64,000 nt of DNA, taken from NCBI GenBank assembly GCA_023394875.1, contig JAEXAB010000003.1, positions 1 through 64,000 on the forward strand, read 5' to 3'. The DNA comes from Bacillota bacterium (GTDB lineage: Bacteria > Bacillota > Clostridia > Christensenellales > DTU072). Under the pieces are notes generated by a model. The model made no database searches. It was given only the letters and a program-made list of their open reading frames with translations, and was not told where the DNA came from. A program made the position numbers and the translations under genes. Shown piece by piece: positions 9,648-18,417 of this stretch (positions are counted from its first letter, which is position 1; each line of letters starts with the position of its first letter).

Positions 9648-11263
9648 TATTCCAAACTAATTAGGTAATAATAATGAGGCTGTCCACCCTCAACGACCAT
9701 AACGTCGCTGTCGGGGAATTCGGCTTGAATTTTTTCACACAAAGCATTGGCTTGTTCTTCGGTTATATCTATACCGTAATACATGGTAATTACGCAGACG
9801 GAGTCTTTATCTTTTTGCGACAAAGAATTAAGTACCACTTCGTCAACGTTATTTCCTTGGGCAATTATTTTCTTTTCCAAAGCGATTATATCTCCGCTAT
9901 GGAGGTTAAAACCGTCAAGTTCGGTGTCTCTGACTGCGTGGGTAACTTGAATGCAGGAGATAGCCTTAGCGGCTCCTACCATCTTATTTTTTACGCTGTC
10001 TATATCTCCGTCCATATCGTACGCCATCGCTGCGGCAACGCCTTCTGGTGCGTTATATGTTGCTATGACTACCAAATTGCACTCAACTAGCTTTTGGGCT
10101 TGTTCGCAAGCAAGGATAATATTCTTATTGTTGGGTAACACGAAAACGTTGTTGGCGTTTATATCTTCGATGTATTTTACAATATCGTCAACGCTGGGGT
10201 TCATTGTTTGTCCGCCCTCTAAAACCTTGTCGGCTCCCAGTTCTAAGAATATGTTTTTGAACCCTTCGCCCGAACTTATGGCAAGCAAACCCACTTCTTT
10301 GCGCTCTTTCTTCTTATTTGCCTGAAGCTGACGGTTCTGTTCCAGCATATTTTCTATCTTAGGTAAGTTTAATTCTCCGATAGCCAACGCATAACCTAAT
10401 GCTTTGTCGGGGTTGTTGGTATGAACGTGGACTTTAACCATCTGCAAATCGCCCACAACCAACACGCAATCGCCTATTTTGCTCAAATTATCGCGCAATC
10501 TGTCAATATCTGCCATAGTAGTCATCGGTTTTAGATTAATAACAAAAAATTCTGTGCAATAAGCAAACTGGATATTCTCCAAATCATGCTCGTCCATCGC
10601 AAAATCGACGGTTTTTGCCTCTTTTACCTCATCAACGTAAGGTTTCATCTCTATTCCGGCAAGTATGTTATACATACCTGTAAGAATAAACATAAGACCT
10701 TGTCCGCCGCTGTCTACCACGCCGGCTTTGGCAAGTACAGGCAGCATTTTGGGGGTATCTTTTAGGGTATCTTCGCCTTTTTGGAGTATTTTAACAAAAA
10801 AATCAAGGAAATCAGAGGTTCTTCCCGCACTCTTTACCGCAAATTCTCCGATTACTCTTATTACGGTAAGGATAGTACCTTCTTTGGGTTGGGTAACTGC
10901 ATCGTAGGCTTTGTTACTGCCTGCCTGCAATGCTTTTGCAAATATTTTCGTATTTATGGAAGAAACATCACTTAATACTTCGCTCATTCCGCGGAAAATC
11001 TGACTTAAAATAACACCGCTGTTGCCTCTTGCGCCCTTTAACGCGCCTTTTGACAGGCTTTGGGCGGTTTCTTTGACGGTTTTGCCGTCCACTAAGTCCA
11101 TTTCCTTTATTGTTGCCGTCATCGTGAGTCCCATGTTTGTTCCTGTATCGCCGTCCGGCACAGGGAAAACATTGAGCTGGTCCACGTAGTCTTTGTTGAG
11201 CATTAAGTTATTATATCCACCTCTAAACATCTCTTTTAGCTGTGTATTATCTATGTTAATCAT
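9647..11263 (-). CDS. fakA: Fatty acid kinase catalytic subunit FakA (YloV, DhaL/DAK2 domain)
   Basis: FakA phosphorylates fatty acids carried by a FakB (DegV-family) partner so they can enter phospholipid synthesis. The first about 200 residues are a DhaL nucleotide-binding domain with the metal/ATP motif DGDTGTN at 37-43 and GARGNSGVILSQI further on; the middle and C-terminal parts (about 200-538) match the FakA-specific region and end in GGQPHYYYLISLE, typical of the family. The length of 538 is usual. The ribosome site GAGAGGA precedes the ATG. No fakB gene lies in the window. Confidence 0.93.
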   Translation of the reverse strand: MINIDNTQLKEMFRGGYNNLMLNKDYVDQLNVFPVPDGDTGTNMGLTMTATIKEMDLVDGKTVKETAQSLSKGALKGARGNSGVILSQIFRGMSEVLSDVSSINTKIFAKALQAGSNKAYDAVTQPKEGTILTVIRVIGEFAVKSAGRTSDFLDFFVKILQKGEDTLKDTPKMLPVLAKAGVVDSGGQGLMFILTGMYNILAGIEMKPYVDEVKEAKTVDFAMDEHDLENIQFAYCTEFFVINLKPMTTMADIDRLRDNLSKIGDCVLVVGDLQMVKVHVHTNNPDKALGYALAIGELNLPKIENMLEQNRQLQANKKKERKEVGLLAISSGEGFKNIFLELGADKVLEGGQTMNPSVDDIVKYIEDINANNVFVLPNNKNIILACEQAQKLVECNLVVIATYNAPEGVAAAMAYDMDGDIDSVKNKMVGAAKAISCIQVTHAVRDTELDGFNLHSGDIIALEKKIIAQGNNVDEVVLNSLSQKDKDSVCVITMYYGIDITEEQANALCEKIQAEFPDSDVMVVEGGQPHYYYLISLE

Positions 11264-11300
11264 TTAATTCCTCTCAATATTATGTTAGGCGTCGGTAATT

Positions 11301-11651
11301 TTATAACTTCATACCCACAACGTGAACGTTAACCGCTTTTACTCGCATACCGGTAAACATTTCCACATGGTAAATAACCGACGATTTCAAACTTTGCACA
11401 ACAGCCTCAACGTTAACGCCGCTTACTACCAAAACATACAAATCAATATAGATTCTGTTATCTTCGGTAAGTATTTTAACCCCTTTTGCAATAGGTTCTC
11501 TATTAAAAATCATAAGAACGCTGTCACTAAGTCTGCGGCTAACAAGCTCGGCAATACCGTAGCATTCTCTTGCTACCTTACTAACAACCATGGCGACTGC
11601 ATCGTCTGCTATGGATATATTGCCGTATATGTTTGAGGTGTGTAAAGCCAT
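11301..11651 (-). CDS. Asp23/Gls24 family envelope stress protein (YloU-like)
   Basis: The 116-residue protein matches the small Asp23/Gls24 family: NIYGNISIADDAVAMVVSKVA at the start and a C-terminal MRVKAVNVHVVGMKL. Members associate with the membrane in Gram-positive bacteria and are linked to envelope stress; here the gene sits just upstream of fakA (37-bp gap), the standard YloU position. An AAGGAGA ribosome site and a 17-spaced promoter are present. No transmembrane segment is visible. Confidence 0.88.
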   Translation of the reverse strand: MALHTSNIYGNISIADDAVAMVVSKVARECYGIAELVSRRLSDSVLMIFNREPIAKGVKILTEDNRIYIDLYVLVVSGVNVEAVVQSLKSSVIYHVEMFTGMRVKAVNVHVVGMKL

Positions 11652-11690
11652 TATTCTCCTTATTAATTATATTCTGTCTTAAATATCTTA

Positions 11691-11719
11691 ATAATAGTAT
11701 AGATAGACCTAAAATGCAA
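11691..11719 (-). promoter_or_regulatory. Promoter of asp23-fakA-recG
   Basis: The minus strand has TTGCAT (11714-11719) and TATTAT (11691-11696) with a 17-base spacer, the same hexamer pair as the tRNA cluster promoter. It is divergent from the rpmB promoter. Confidence 0.55.
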
Positions 11720-11747
11720 GTATTTTCTAAAAAATATAAAAAAACAA

Positions 11748-11776
11748 TTGCCAAAGTAAAAATATAATAGTATAAT
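11748..11776 (+). promoter_or_regulatory. Promoter of rpmB
   Basis: TTGCCA (11748-11753) and a perfect TATAAT (11771-11776) are separated by 17 bases. The ribosome site AGGAGGT (11793-11799) and the ATG at 11805 follow at normal distances. Confidence 0.75.
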
Positions 11777-11804
11777 GGCATAGTCACAATGTAGGAGGTA
11801 CACA

Positions 11805-11993
11805 ATGAGTAGAGTTTGTAGCGTATGCGGCAAAGGTCAAATGACCGGCAACAAAGTCAGCCACAGTAATAGAAAGAGTCCCAGAAGCTGGGGAGTTAAC
11901 GTTCATAAAGTAAAAGTAACAAGCGAAAACGGCGCTGTTTCTTCTCAATATATTTGCACCCGTTGCTTAAGAACAGCAAAAAAAGAAGCATAA
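11805..11993 (+). CDS. rpmB: 50S ribosomal protein bL28
   Basis: The 62-residue basic protein is a complete bL28 of the zinc-binding type: CSVCGKG near the N-terminus (first CxxC) and YICTRCLRTAKK near the C-terminus (second CxxC), with the conserved GNKVSHSNRKSPRSW between. It is a single-gene transcript with its own promoter and terminator, divergent from the asp23-fakA-recG genes it is often found with. Confidence 0.97.
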   Translation: MSRVCSVCGKGQMTGNKVSHSNRKSPRSWGVNVHKVKVTSENGAVSSQYICTRCLRTAKKEA

Positions 11994-12018
11994 CTTTTTT
12001 ACAATATAATAAAAAAAG

Positions 12019-12047
12019 ATTACACCTGGTTACAGGTGTAATTTTTT
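12019..12047. terminator. Bidirectional intrinsic terminator between rpmB and the nifU-like gene
   Basis: A perfect 10-bp stem ATTACACCTG / CAGGTGTAAT with loop GTTA is followed by a T-run on the plus strand and preceded by an A-run (12011-12017), giving a T-run on the minus strand too. It can end both convergent transcripts. Confidence 0.9.
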
Positions 12048-12069
12048 GTGCTTTTTTATAATTTTTTAT

Positions 12070-12438
12070 TTATTTTTGCTTACTTTGATAGTCCTTTACC
12101 GCTTCGGCAATCGCCTCTTCGGCTAATACGGAACAATGTATTTTTTGGGGCGGTAAACCTTCCAAAGCTTCCACAACGTCGGCGTTCTTAATCTTTAAGG
12201 CTTCTTCAATTGTCTTTCCTTTTATCATTTCTGTAGCCGTATCGCTACTTGCAATAGCCGCCGCGCAACCAAAAGTTTTGAACTTTGCGTCCACGATTAC
12301 GTCACCTTCTATTTTTAGGTAAACCTGCATTATATCTCCGCAACTTGCGTTGCCTACGGTGCCTACTCCGCTTGCATTTTCTATTTCGCCCACGTTCTTG
12401 GGGTTTGAGAATACTTCCACTACTTTTTTGTTATACAT
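12070..12438 (-). CDS. Fe-S cluster scaffold protein, IscU/NifU N-terminal family
   Basis: Iron-sulfur clusters are built on this scaffold from sulfur delivered by the neighbouring cysteine desulfurase. All three ligand cysteines are present at C33 (NASCGDIM), C58 (FGCAAA) and C102 (IHCSVLAEEA), with the conserved Asp two residues after C33. At 122 residues it is the single-domain form, without the ferredoxin-like and NFU domains of full-length NifU. It overlaps the desulfurase gene by 8 bases, so the pair is co-transcribed and probably translationally coupled. Confidence 0.94.
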   Translation of the reverse strand: MYNKKVVEVFSNPKNVGEIENASGVGTVGNASCGDIMQVYLKIEGDVIVDAKFKTFGCAAAIASSDTATEMIKGKTIEEALKIKNADVVEALEGLPPQKIHCSVLAEEAIAEAVKDYQSKQK

Positions 12439-13612
12439 AACTACTTTCTCCTTTGATTTGTTTGAACAGCGGCGACCAGCTGCGCAGCTTTTCTACCTGC
12501 TCTTTTAATGTGTCTACCACGTAATCCACTTCTTCCATAGTATTGTCCTTGCCGAAACTAAATCTAATAGAGCTGTGCGCTTCTTCGATTTTTGCTCCGG
12601 TTGCCATTATGCAGTAAGATGGTTCCAAACTTCCAGAACTGCAAGCCGAACCGCTACTCACGGCAATTCCCTTTAGGTCAAGAGTCAACAATATAGACTC
12701 TCCTTCTATAAAATCAAAACTAAAATTGGCGTTACTGACCAAGCGCTTTTCCATACCGCCGTTTAACCTGATATAAGGTATTTCCTTAATTACCCTATCC
12801 ACAAAATAATCGCGCATTTTCTTAATTTTCGCGTTATTTACTTCCATATCGCGGATACTTATTTCCAAAGCCTTTGCCATACCTACGATACCGGGTGTAT
12901 TGGTTGTGCCGGCGCGGTAACTTCTCTCTTGATGACCGCCCACTATTAGTTTTTCTATAATAACTCCGCTTCTTATATACAATATTCCTATGCCCTTGGG
13001 TCCATGGAATTTGTGCGCCGAAAAGCTAAGCATATCGATATTTTCTTTCTTGACGTCAATTTTGATACTGCCCATTGCCTGAACGGCATCGGTGTGGAAC
13101 AATATCCCTTCCTCGCGGCAAAACTCTCCGATTTCTGCTATCGGTTGAATAGCTCCCATTTCGTTGTTGGCATACATTACCGTAACAAGCACCGTTTCGT
13201 CTGTTACTGCGTTTTTTATTTCCTCAACGCTGACAATTCCGTCGCTGTTTACACCCACGTAAGTTACCGTAAAGCCTTCTTTTTCCAGTTCGGCACAAGT
13301 TGCCATTACCGCGGGATGCTCAATAGCTGTGGTTATTATATGCTTGCCCATTTTTTTGTTGGCGCGCGCCGCTCCTTTTATTGCCCAGTTGTCGCTCTCT
13401 GTGCCTCCGCTGGTAAAATAAATCTCGCTCGGCTTTGCGTTGATAGCCTTTGCTATAGACGCTCTTGCCTCGTCAACGGCAGCCAAACTTTCCCTTCCGA
13501 AAGCGTGAAGGCTGGACGCGTTGCCATAAACACCGTCAAAATACGGCAGCATAGCGGATATTACTTCTTTATCCATTGCGGTGGTAGCGGAATGATCCAA
13601 ATATATTTTCAT
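12431..13612 (-). CDS. Cysteine desulfurase (NifS/IscS family)
   Basis: This PLP enzyme removes sulfur from cysteine for Fe-S cluster assembly. The 393 residues start YLDHSATT; the PLP lysine is K201 in SFSAHKFHGPKG and the catalytic cysteine is C324 in SSGSACSSGS, the long flexible loop of class I (IscS/NifS) enzymes. The start at 13612 is chosen because MKIYLDHSATT is the family N-terminus and an AGAGAG site precedes it; an in-frame upstream extension of 13 codons has no family match. It is followed directly by the scaffold gene. Confidence 0.94.
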   Translation of the reverse strand: MKIYLDHSATTAMDKEVISAMLPYFDGVYGNASSLHAFGRESLAAVDEARASIAKAINAKPSEIYFTSGGTESDNWAIKGAARANKKMGKHIITTAIEHPAVMATCAELEKEGFTVTYVGVNSDGIVSVEEIKNAVTDETVLVTVMYANNEMGAIQPIAEIGEFCREEGILFHTDAVQAMGSIKIDVKKENIDMLSFSAHKFHGPKGIGILYIRSGVIIEKLIVGGHQERSYRAGTTNTPGIVGMAKALEISIRDMEVNNAKIKKMRDYFVDRVIKEIPYIRLNGGMEKRLVSNANFSFDFIEGESILLTLDLKGIAVSSGSACSSGSLEPSYCIMATGAKIEEAHSSIRFSFGKDNTMEEVDYVVDTLKEQVEKLRSWSPLFKQIKGESSYV

Positions 13613-13656
13613 TTTGCCATCTCTCTTTTGTTTTTGTATCCCAAGATACAAATAAC

Positions 13657-13968
13657 TTATAAATTATTTTTTACAAACTCTATAATTTTCTCTTTTGTCT
13701 TCATTCCCACAAACCTGTTTTTCAATACTCCGTCTACAAACAGAATTACGTCGGGCACAAAGTTTATTTTGTATTCGGTACTAAGTTCGTCTTCTTCGTC
13801 GGCGTCCACTTCGTACAAAGTTACGCCCATGTCGTTAAGTTCCTTTTCCGCCTTAATAAGAAAGGGATGAAGCATTTTGCATACTCCGCACCATTCGGTA
13901 TAAAAATCCACCAGCGTTATTCCTTTGGATACTTTTTCGGCGAAATTGCCTCCGTTTAGCTTTTCCAT
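13657..13968 (-). CDS. Thioredoxin
   Basis: The 103-residue protein has a single thioredoxin fold with active site WCGVC (C27, C30) after VDFYTE and the cis-Pro segment NFVPDVILF. The second position Val differs from the usual WCGPC and is found in other thioredoxin-like proteins, so its redox potential may differ. It lies between hisS and the desulfurase gene, with short gaps, in the same direction. Confidence 0.9.
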   Translation of the reverse strand: MEKLNGGNFAEKVSKGITLVDFYTEWCGVCKMLHPFLIKAEKELNDMGVTLYEVDADEEDELSTEYKINFVPDVILFVDGVLKNRFVGMKTKEKIIEFVKNNL

Positions 13969-13981
13969 TTGTTACCCTCCT

Positions 13982-15232
13982 TTATAGAAAATAATTTGTG
14001 AGCTGACTCAAAGTTATATCAACGTTTTCTTTGCTCAACATATTTTTAAGTACAGCCTTATCTTCGGCTATTTCGTTTTCTCCAACGACTATAACGTATT
14101 TTACCCCTATTTTGTCGGCGTATTTCATTTGCGCCTTGAGGGATTTTCCCATAAGGTCTGTAATTGCCGAAACGTTGTTCTTCCTTAGAGTATTTACAAT
14201 TTCCACCGCCTTAAAATACTGTTCTTCTCCTAAAGGGGCTATGTAAATTTCGGGCGCTTTATCCTCTCCTAAGTAAAGTCCGGCAGCCTCCATAACCATA
14301 ATCAACCTCTCCAGTCCCATTCCGAAACCTACTGCGGGTATGCTTTTGCCGCCGATTTCTTCCACCAAGTTATTATACCTTCCACCCCCGCAAACAGTCC
14401 CTTGACTGCCGATAGCTGTAGAAACAAACTCAAATACTGTCCTTGTATAATAGTCCAGGCCTCTGACTATTCGCGGATTAATTTCGTATTCTATTCCGCT
14501 ACAGGAAAGTAACTGACAAACTTTCTCATGATGTGCTTTGCAGTCGTCACAGAGATAATCAAGTACTATCGGCGCGTCTTTACCTACCTTTATACAGCTT
14601 TCTACCTTACAGTCAAGTAGCCTTAGCGGATTCTTGTCCATACGCTCTATACAAGTGGGGCAAATTTCCGATATATGTTCGCCATAGTATTTTTTAAGAG
14701 CCTCGCTGTAACTTTTGCGGCACTCCGGACAACCTATACTATTAATATACAACTTTACCCTATCGATTTTCAATCTGTCAAACAGATTTTTTACCAAAGA
14801 AATAACTTCCACGTCTGCCGCCGGAGAAAAACTGCCAAACAGCTCCACTCCGAACTGATGATGCTCGCGTAATCTTCCCGACTGGGGCTTTTCATAGCGG
14901 AAAACGGGGGTTATATAGTACATTTTGACAGGTAGAGCCATATTGTTGTCCAATCCGTTTTCTATAAAACTTCTGGCAACGCCTGCCGTACCCTCAGGTT
15001 TTAAGGTCATACTTCTATCACCCTTGTCAATAAAAGTATACATTTCTTTATTGACTATATCGGTAGTATCCCCCACTCCGCGCAAAAAAAGCTCGGTATG
15101 CTCAAAAACCGGTGTGCGGATTTCTCTATAGCCGAAACAGTGCGCGACATCCTTGGCGGTGTTTTCTAGGTAATGCCATTTGTAACTTTCAAAAGGCAGT
15201 ACGTCTTTTGTTCCCTTGGGTATATTTATCAT
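13982..15232 (-). CDS. hisS: Histidyl-tRNA synthetase
   Basis: This is a full-length (416 residues) class II enzyme charging tRNA-His. Motif 2 reads FRYEKPQSGRLREHHQFG, the histidine-binding loops are RGLDYYTRTVFEF and GGGRYNNL, motif 3 is VGFGMGLERL, and the C-terminal anticodon-binding domain starts near residue 325. An AGAGGAAAT site precedes the ATG. The HisZ-like protein at the left end of the window is a paralog lacking motif 2. Confidence 0.97.
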   Translation of the reverse strand: MINIPKGTKDVLPFESYKWHYLENTAKDVAHCFGYREIRTPVFEHTELFLRGVGDTTDIVNKEMYTFIDKGDRSMTLKPEGTAGVARSFIENGLDNNMALPVKMYYITPVFRYEKPQSGRLREHHQFGVELFGSFSPAADVEVISLVKNLFDRLKIDRVKLYINSIGCPECRKSYSEALKKYYGEHISEICPTCIERMDKNPLRLLDCKVESCIKVGKDAPIVLDYLCDDCKAHHEKVCQLLSCSGIEYEINPRIVRGLDYYTRTVFEFVSTAIGSQGTVCGGGRYNNLVEEIGGKSIPAVGFGMGLERLIMVMEAAGLYLGEDKAPEIYIAPLGEEQYFKAVEIVNTLRKNNVSAITDLMGKSLKAQMKYADKIGVKYVIVVGENEIAEDKAVLKNMLSKENVDITLSQLTNYFL

Positions 15233-15240
15233 TATTTCCT

Positions 15241-16560
15241 CTATAAAATATATTTCTTTAGATTTAACGTCTTTATCGCCTTATCAAGGTGTTCTTCAAC
15301 GTAAGCTTTGTCTACAACTAAATCAACAGCGTCGCCCTCTCCGCCTGCGTTAAAGGATACTTCCTCAAGTAACATTTCCATAACGGCTTGGAGTCGTCTG
15401 GCTCCTATATTTTCGTTGTTTTCGTTTTCCAGATAAGCCACTCTCGCCATTTCCTTTATTGCCTCGTCGGTAAAACGCAAGTTAACTTTATCAACTTTTA
15501 GCAACTCGGCGTATTGCATAATAATGGCGTTGTCGGGCTCTCTTAAAATTCTCTCAAAATCCTCTTGGGTAAGGCTTTGAAGTTCCACATGAACGGGGAA
15601 TCTGCCTTGCAGTTCGGGAATAAGGTCGCTTATTTTTGAAATATGGAAAGCGCCTGCGGCTATAAATAATACAAAATCCGTCCTTATATTGCCGTATTTT
15701 GTACTAACCGTAGAACCTTCTACGATAGGCAGAATATCTCTCTGAACGCCCTCTCTGGATACGTCGGCGCCGCCTACTCTTCCTCTGGACGCTATTTTAT
15801 CGATTTCGTCTATGAATATTATTCCGTCTTGTTCGGCTCTCTTCAAACCTTCAGCGTTAATCGCGTCAGCGTCGATTAGCTTATTGGCTTCTTCGTTTAT
15901 AAACAGCTTAAATGCCTCTCCCACGTTGATTTTACGTTTTTTGCGGCGTTTGGGCATAATGCTGCCCAAAATTTCTCCAAAGTTATTGTCTCCGGGATTT
16001 CCCATACCAATAGGCCCCAATTGAAGTGACTTCGGCGCTTCCTCAACCTCGATTTCCACCGGGATACTGTCAAGTTTGCCGTTTCTTAAATCATTTAACA
16101 GGTTTTCCTTAATAATTTCATCGGGAGTTTCCGGTGAAGCCTTTTTCTTAATCGGATAAATAGCGTTAACAATCTTGTTTTCTGCAATTTCTTTGGCTTT
16201 CGGCTCCACTTCGGCGATTTTTTCTTCCTTTACAAGCCTTATTGACACTTCCACAAGGTCTCTTATCATGCTTTCTACGTCTCTTCCAACGTAACCGACT
16301 TCGGTAAACTTAGTAGCTTCCACTTTGATAAAAGGGGCTTTAACAAGTTTTGCAAGCCTTCTTGCTATTTCGGTTTTACCTACCCCGGTAGGTCCCTTCA
16401 TAATGATATTCTTCGGGGTGATTTCTTCCATCATTTCTACAGGAAGCATTCTTCTTCTATAACGGTTGCGCAACGCCACCGCCACCGCCTTTTTGGCGCT
16501 GTTTTGTCCGATTATATATCTATCAAGTTCATTGACTATTTGTTTTGGTGTAAGTTCCAT
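15241..16560 (-). CDS. hslU: HslU, ATPase subunit of the HslUV protease
   Basis: HslU is the AAA+ unfoldase that feeds substrates into the HslV peptidase. The 439 residues show Walker A GPTGVGKT at 56-63, the GYVG pore loop (GYVGRDVE, near 90), an I-domain insertion (about 110-230), Walker B FIDEIDKI near 250, sensor and the C-terminal LNLKKYIL tail that docks into HslV. A perfect AGGAGGT site is 5 bases before the ATG. It follows hslV as in other Firmicutes, but codY, usually next, is replaced by hisS. Confidence 0.97.
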   Translation of the reverse strand: MELTPKQIVNELDRYIIGQNSAKKAVAVALRNRYRRRMLPVEMMEEITPKNIIMKGPTGVGKTEIARRLAKLVKAPFIKVEATKFTEVGYVGRDVESMIRDLVEVSIRLVKEEKIAEVEPKAKEIAENKIVNAIYPIKKKASPETPDEIIKENLLNDLRNGKLDSIPVEIEVEEAPKSLQLGPIGMGNPGDNNFGEILGSIMPKRRKKRKINVGEAFKLFINEEANKLIDADAINAEGLKRAEQDGIIFIDEIDKIASRGRVGGADVSREGVQRDILPIVEGSTVSTKYGNIRTDFVLFIAAGAFHISKISDLIPELQGRFPVHVELQSLTQEDFERILREPDNAIIMQYAELLKVDKVNLRFTDEAIKEMARVAYLENENNENIGARRLQAVMEMLLEEVSFNAGGEGDAVDLVVDKAYVEEHLDKAIKTLNLKKYIL

Positions 16561-16570
16561 AAATAACCTC

Positions 16571-17104
16571 CTAAACTACCTCTAAAACCACGTTGTGGTT
16601 GGTAAAAATACAAATATCGCCGGCAATTTTCATGGCTTTAAGTACGATTTCACTCGCCGTCATATCGGTGTTTTCAAGCAAAGCTCTTGCCGCGCTTAAA
16701 GCGTAGTTTCCGCCGCTTCCTATAGCGCAAACTCCCGATTCAGGCTCAATAACGTTGCCGTCACCTGATATTACGTATAGATTCTCTTTGTCGGCAACGA
16801 TTAGCATCGCCTCTAAGTTTCTTAGCATAGTGCCGTTTCTCCAGGTTTCTGCCAGTTCCACAGCGCTGCGCATGAGGTTTCCCGAATATTTTTGTAGCAT
16901 CTCTTCGAATTTCTCGCTCAAAGTAAAGGCGTCGCTTACAGATCCGGCAAAGCCCACAACTACCTTGTCGTTATAAATTCTTTTTACTTTCTTTGCGTTG
17001 CCTTTCATTACTATGCTTTGTCCCATAGTAACCTGTCCGTCTCCCGCAATCGCAGTCACGCCGTCCTTTTTGACAGCGCATATTGTCGTAGCTTTCATGT
17101 CCAT
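16571..17104 (-). CDS. hslV: HslV, peptidase subunit of the HslUV protease
   Basis: HslV is an N-terminal-nucleophile threonine protease. The family core TTICAVKKDGVTAIAGDGQVTMG is present; the catalytic Thr follows a short propeptide that must be removed. The AAGGAG site at 17115-17120 lies 10 bases before the ATG at 17104 but only 1 base before an in-frame GTG at 17113, so 17104 (177 residues, MDMKATT) is the better start. The order trmFO-hslV-hslU is conserved in Firmicutes; xerC, often between trmFO and hslV, is absent. Confidence 0.95.
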   Translation of the reverse strand: MDMKATTICAVKKDGVTAIAGDGQVTMGQSIVMKGNAKKVKRIYNDKVVVGFAGSVSDAFTLSEKFEEMLQKYSGNLMRSAVELAETWRNGTMLRNLEAMLIVADKENLYVISGDGNVIEPESGVCAIGSGGNYALSAARALLENTDMTASEIVLKAMKIAGDICIFTNHNVVLEVV

Positions 17105-17118
17105 AACAAACACACTCC

Positions 17119-18417
17119 TTATATTGATTTTGTGTATAACTTCATTGCATTTAATGCGCGCAAACTATATGCCTCTTTGCGCTTTTGTTTGTCTCTTACT
17201 CTTTCCGCTAATTCAGGCACCAGCATAAAACTTACGTGCATGGGCTGAAAATCCTTGTTTTCCGATGATATATATTTCATCAAACTTCCCGACATTGTTT
17301 CCTCAGGCGGTACGCTCCGCTCTTTATTGCTTAGAGCATTATACATATTTATTCCCGCAAACAGCCCGCTCATAACACTTTCTAAATATCCTTCCACGCC
17401 GCTTATCTGCCCCGCGAAAAATACCGTTTCGTCCTTTTTGGTGCTGAAATCAATGTTAATAGTCTTAGGCGCGTTTACAAAGGTATTCCTATGCATTACC
17501 CCGTAACGCTCGTACTCTGCATTTTTCAAGGCTGGTATAAGTCCGAAAACTCTTTTTTGCTCTCCGAATTTCAAGTTAGTTTGGAAGCCTACTATGTTAT
17601 AGCACTTATTAACGTTGTCTTCCTTCCGTAGCTGTACCACCGCAAAAGGTCTTTCGTTGGTTACAGGATGATAAATCCCAACCGGCCGTAGGGGGCCGAA
17701 ACGCAAACTGTCTCTTCCTTTTTGCGCCATAACCTCGATAGGCATACACGCCTGGAAAATTTCTTTATTTTCGAAATCCTTTAATATTATTTTATCCGCT
17801 AAAATCAAATTGTCAACAAAATCATAATATTCTTTCTCGTTGAGTGGACAATTGATATAGTCGTCACCGCCTTTGTTGTACCTGCCCGCAAAAAACGCGC
17901 TGTCCATATCTACACTTTCAAAAGTAATAATGGGCGCTACCGCATCGTAAAAACTAAGGAACTCTTCTCCTATGTAACCGCTTATTACTTCGTTCATTTT
18001 ATCGGAAGTAAGCGGACCTGTGGCAACTATGGTAAAGGGAGTAATTTTTGTATTTTCTTCGCGGATAATTTTTAGATTGTCAAATTTTCTTAATTCTCTT
18101 TCCACCGCCAAAGAAAAACTCTCTCTTTCTACAGCTAAAGCCCCTCCTGCCGGCACCGAATTTTCCTTTGCTACCCGTAAAATAAGGCTGTCAAGTAGTT
18201 CTAATTCTTGTTTTAACAATCCTTGAGCGGTATTAATATCGGTGGATTTCAGGCTGTTGCTGCATACAAGTTCGGCCAAGTTCCCCGTCTTATGAATTGG
18301 GGTTTTTATATTCGGCCTCATCTCGTAGAGTTCTACCTCGCACCCTCTTTTTAAGAGTTGGTAACTAGCTTCGCAGCCGGCTAAGCCTCCGCCGATTATT
18401 TTTACTTTATTCTTCAT
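17119..18417 (-). CDS. trmFO: tRNA (uracil-5-)-methyltransferase TrmFO, folate- and FAD-dependent
   Basis: TrmFO makes 5-methyluridine at position 54 of tRNA using methylenetetrahydrofolate and FAD. The 432 residues begin with the FAD-binding VKIIGGGLAGCEAS; also visible are LVCSNSLKS, the FAGQISGVEGY segment and the C-terminal PMHVSFMLVPEL. Cysteines lie in the expected places (CSNS and the QACMPIE loop). The start overlaps the end of topA by 11 bases, and topA-trmFO is the standard Firmicutes arrangement. Confidence 0.96.
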   Translation of the reverse strand: MKNKVKIIGGGLAGCEASYQLLKRGCEVELYEMRPNIKTPIHKTGNLAELVCSNSLKSTDINTAQGLLKQELELLDSLILRVAKENSVPAGGALAVERESFSLAVERELRKFDNLKIIREENTKITPFTIVATGPLTSDKMNEVISGYIGEEFLSFYDAVAPIITFESVDMDSAFFAGRYNKGGDDYINCPLNEKEYYDFVDNLILADKIILKDFENKEIFQACMPIEVMAQKGRDSLRFGPLRPVGIYHPVTNERPFAVVQLRKEDNVNKCYNIVGFQTNLKFGEQKRVFGLIPALKNAEYERYGVMHRNTFVNAPKTINIDFSTKKDETVFFAGQISGVEGYLESVMSGLFAGINMYNALSNKERSVPPEETMSGSLMKYISSENKDFQPMHVSFMLVPELAERVRDKQKRKEAYSLRALNAMKLYTKSI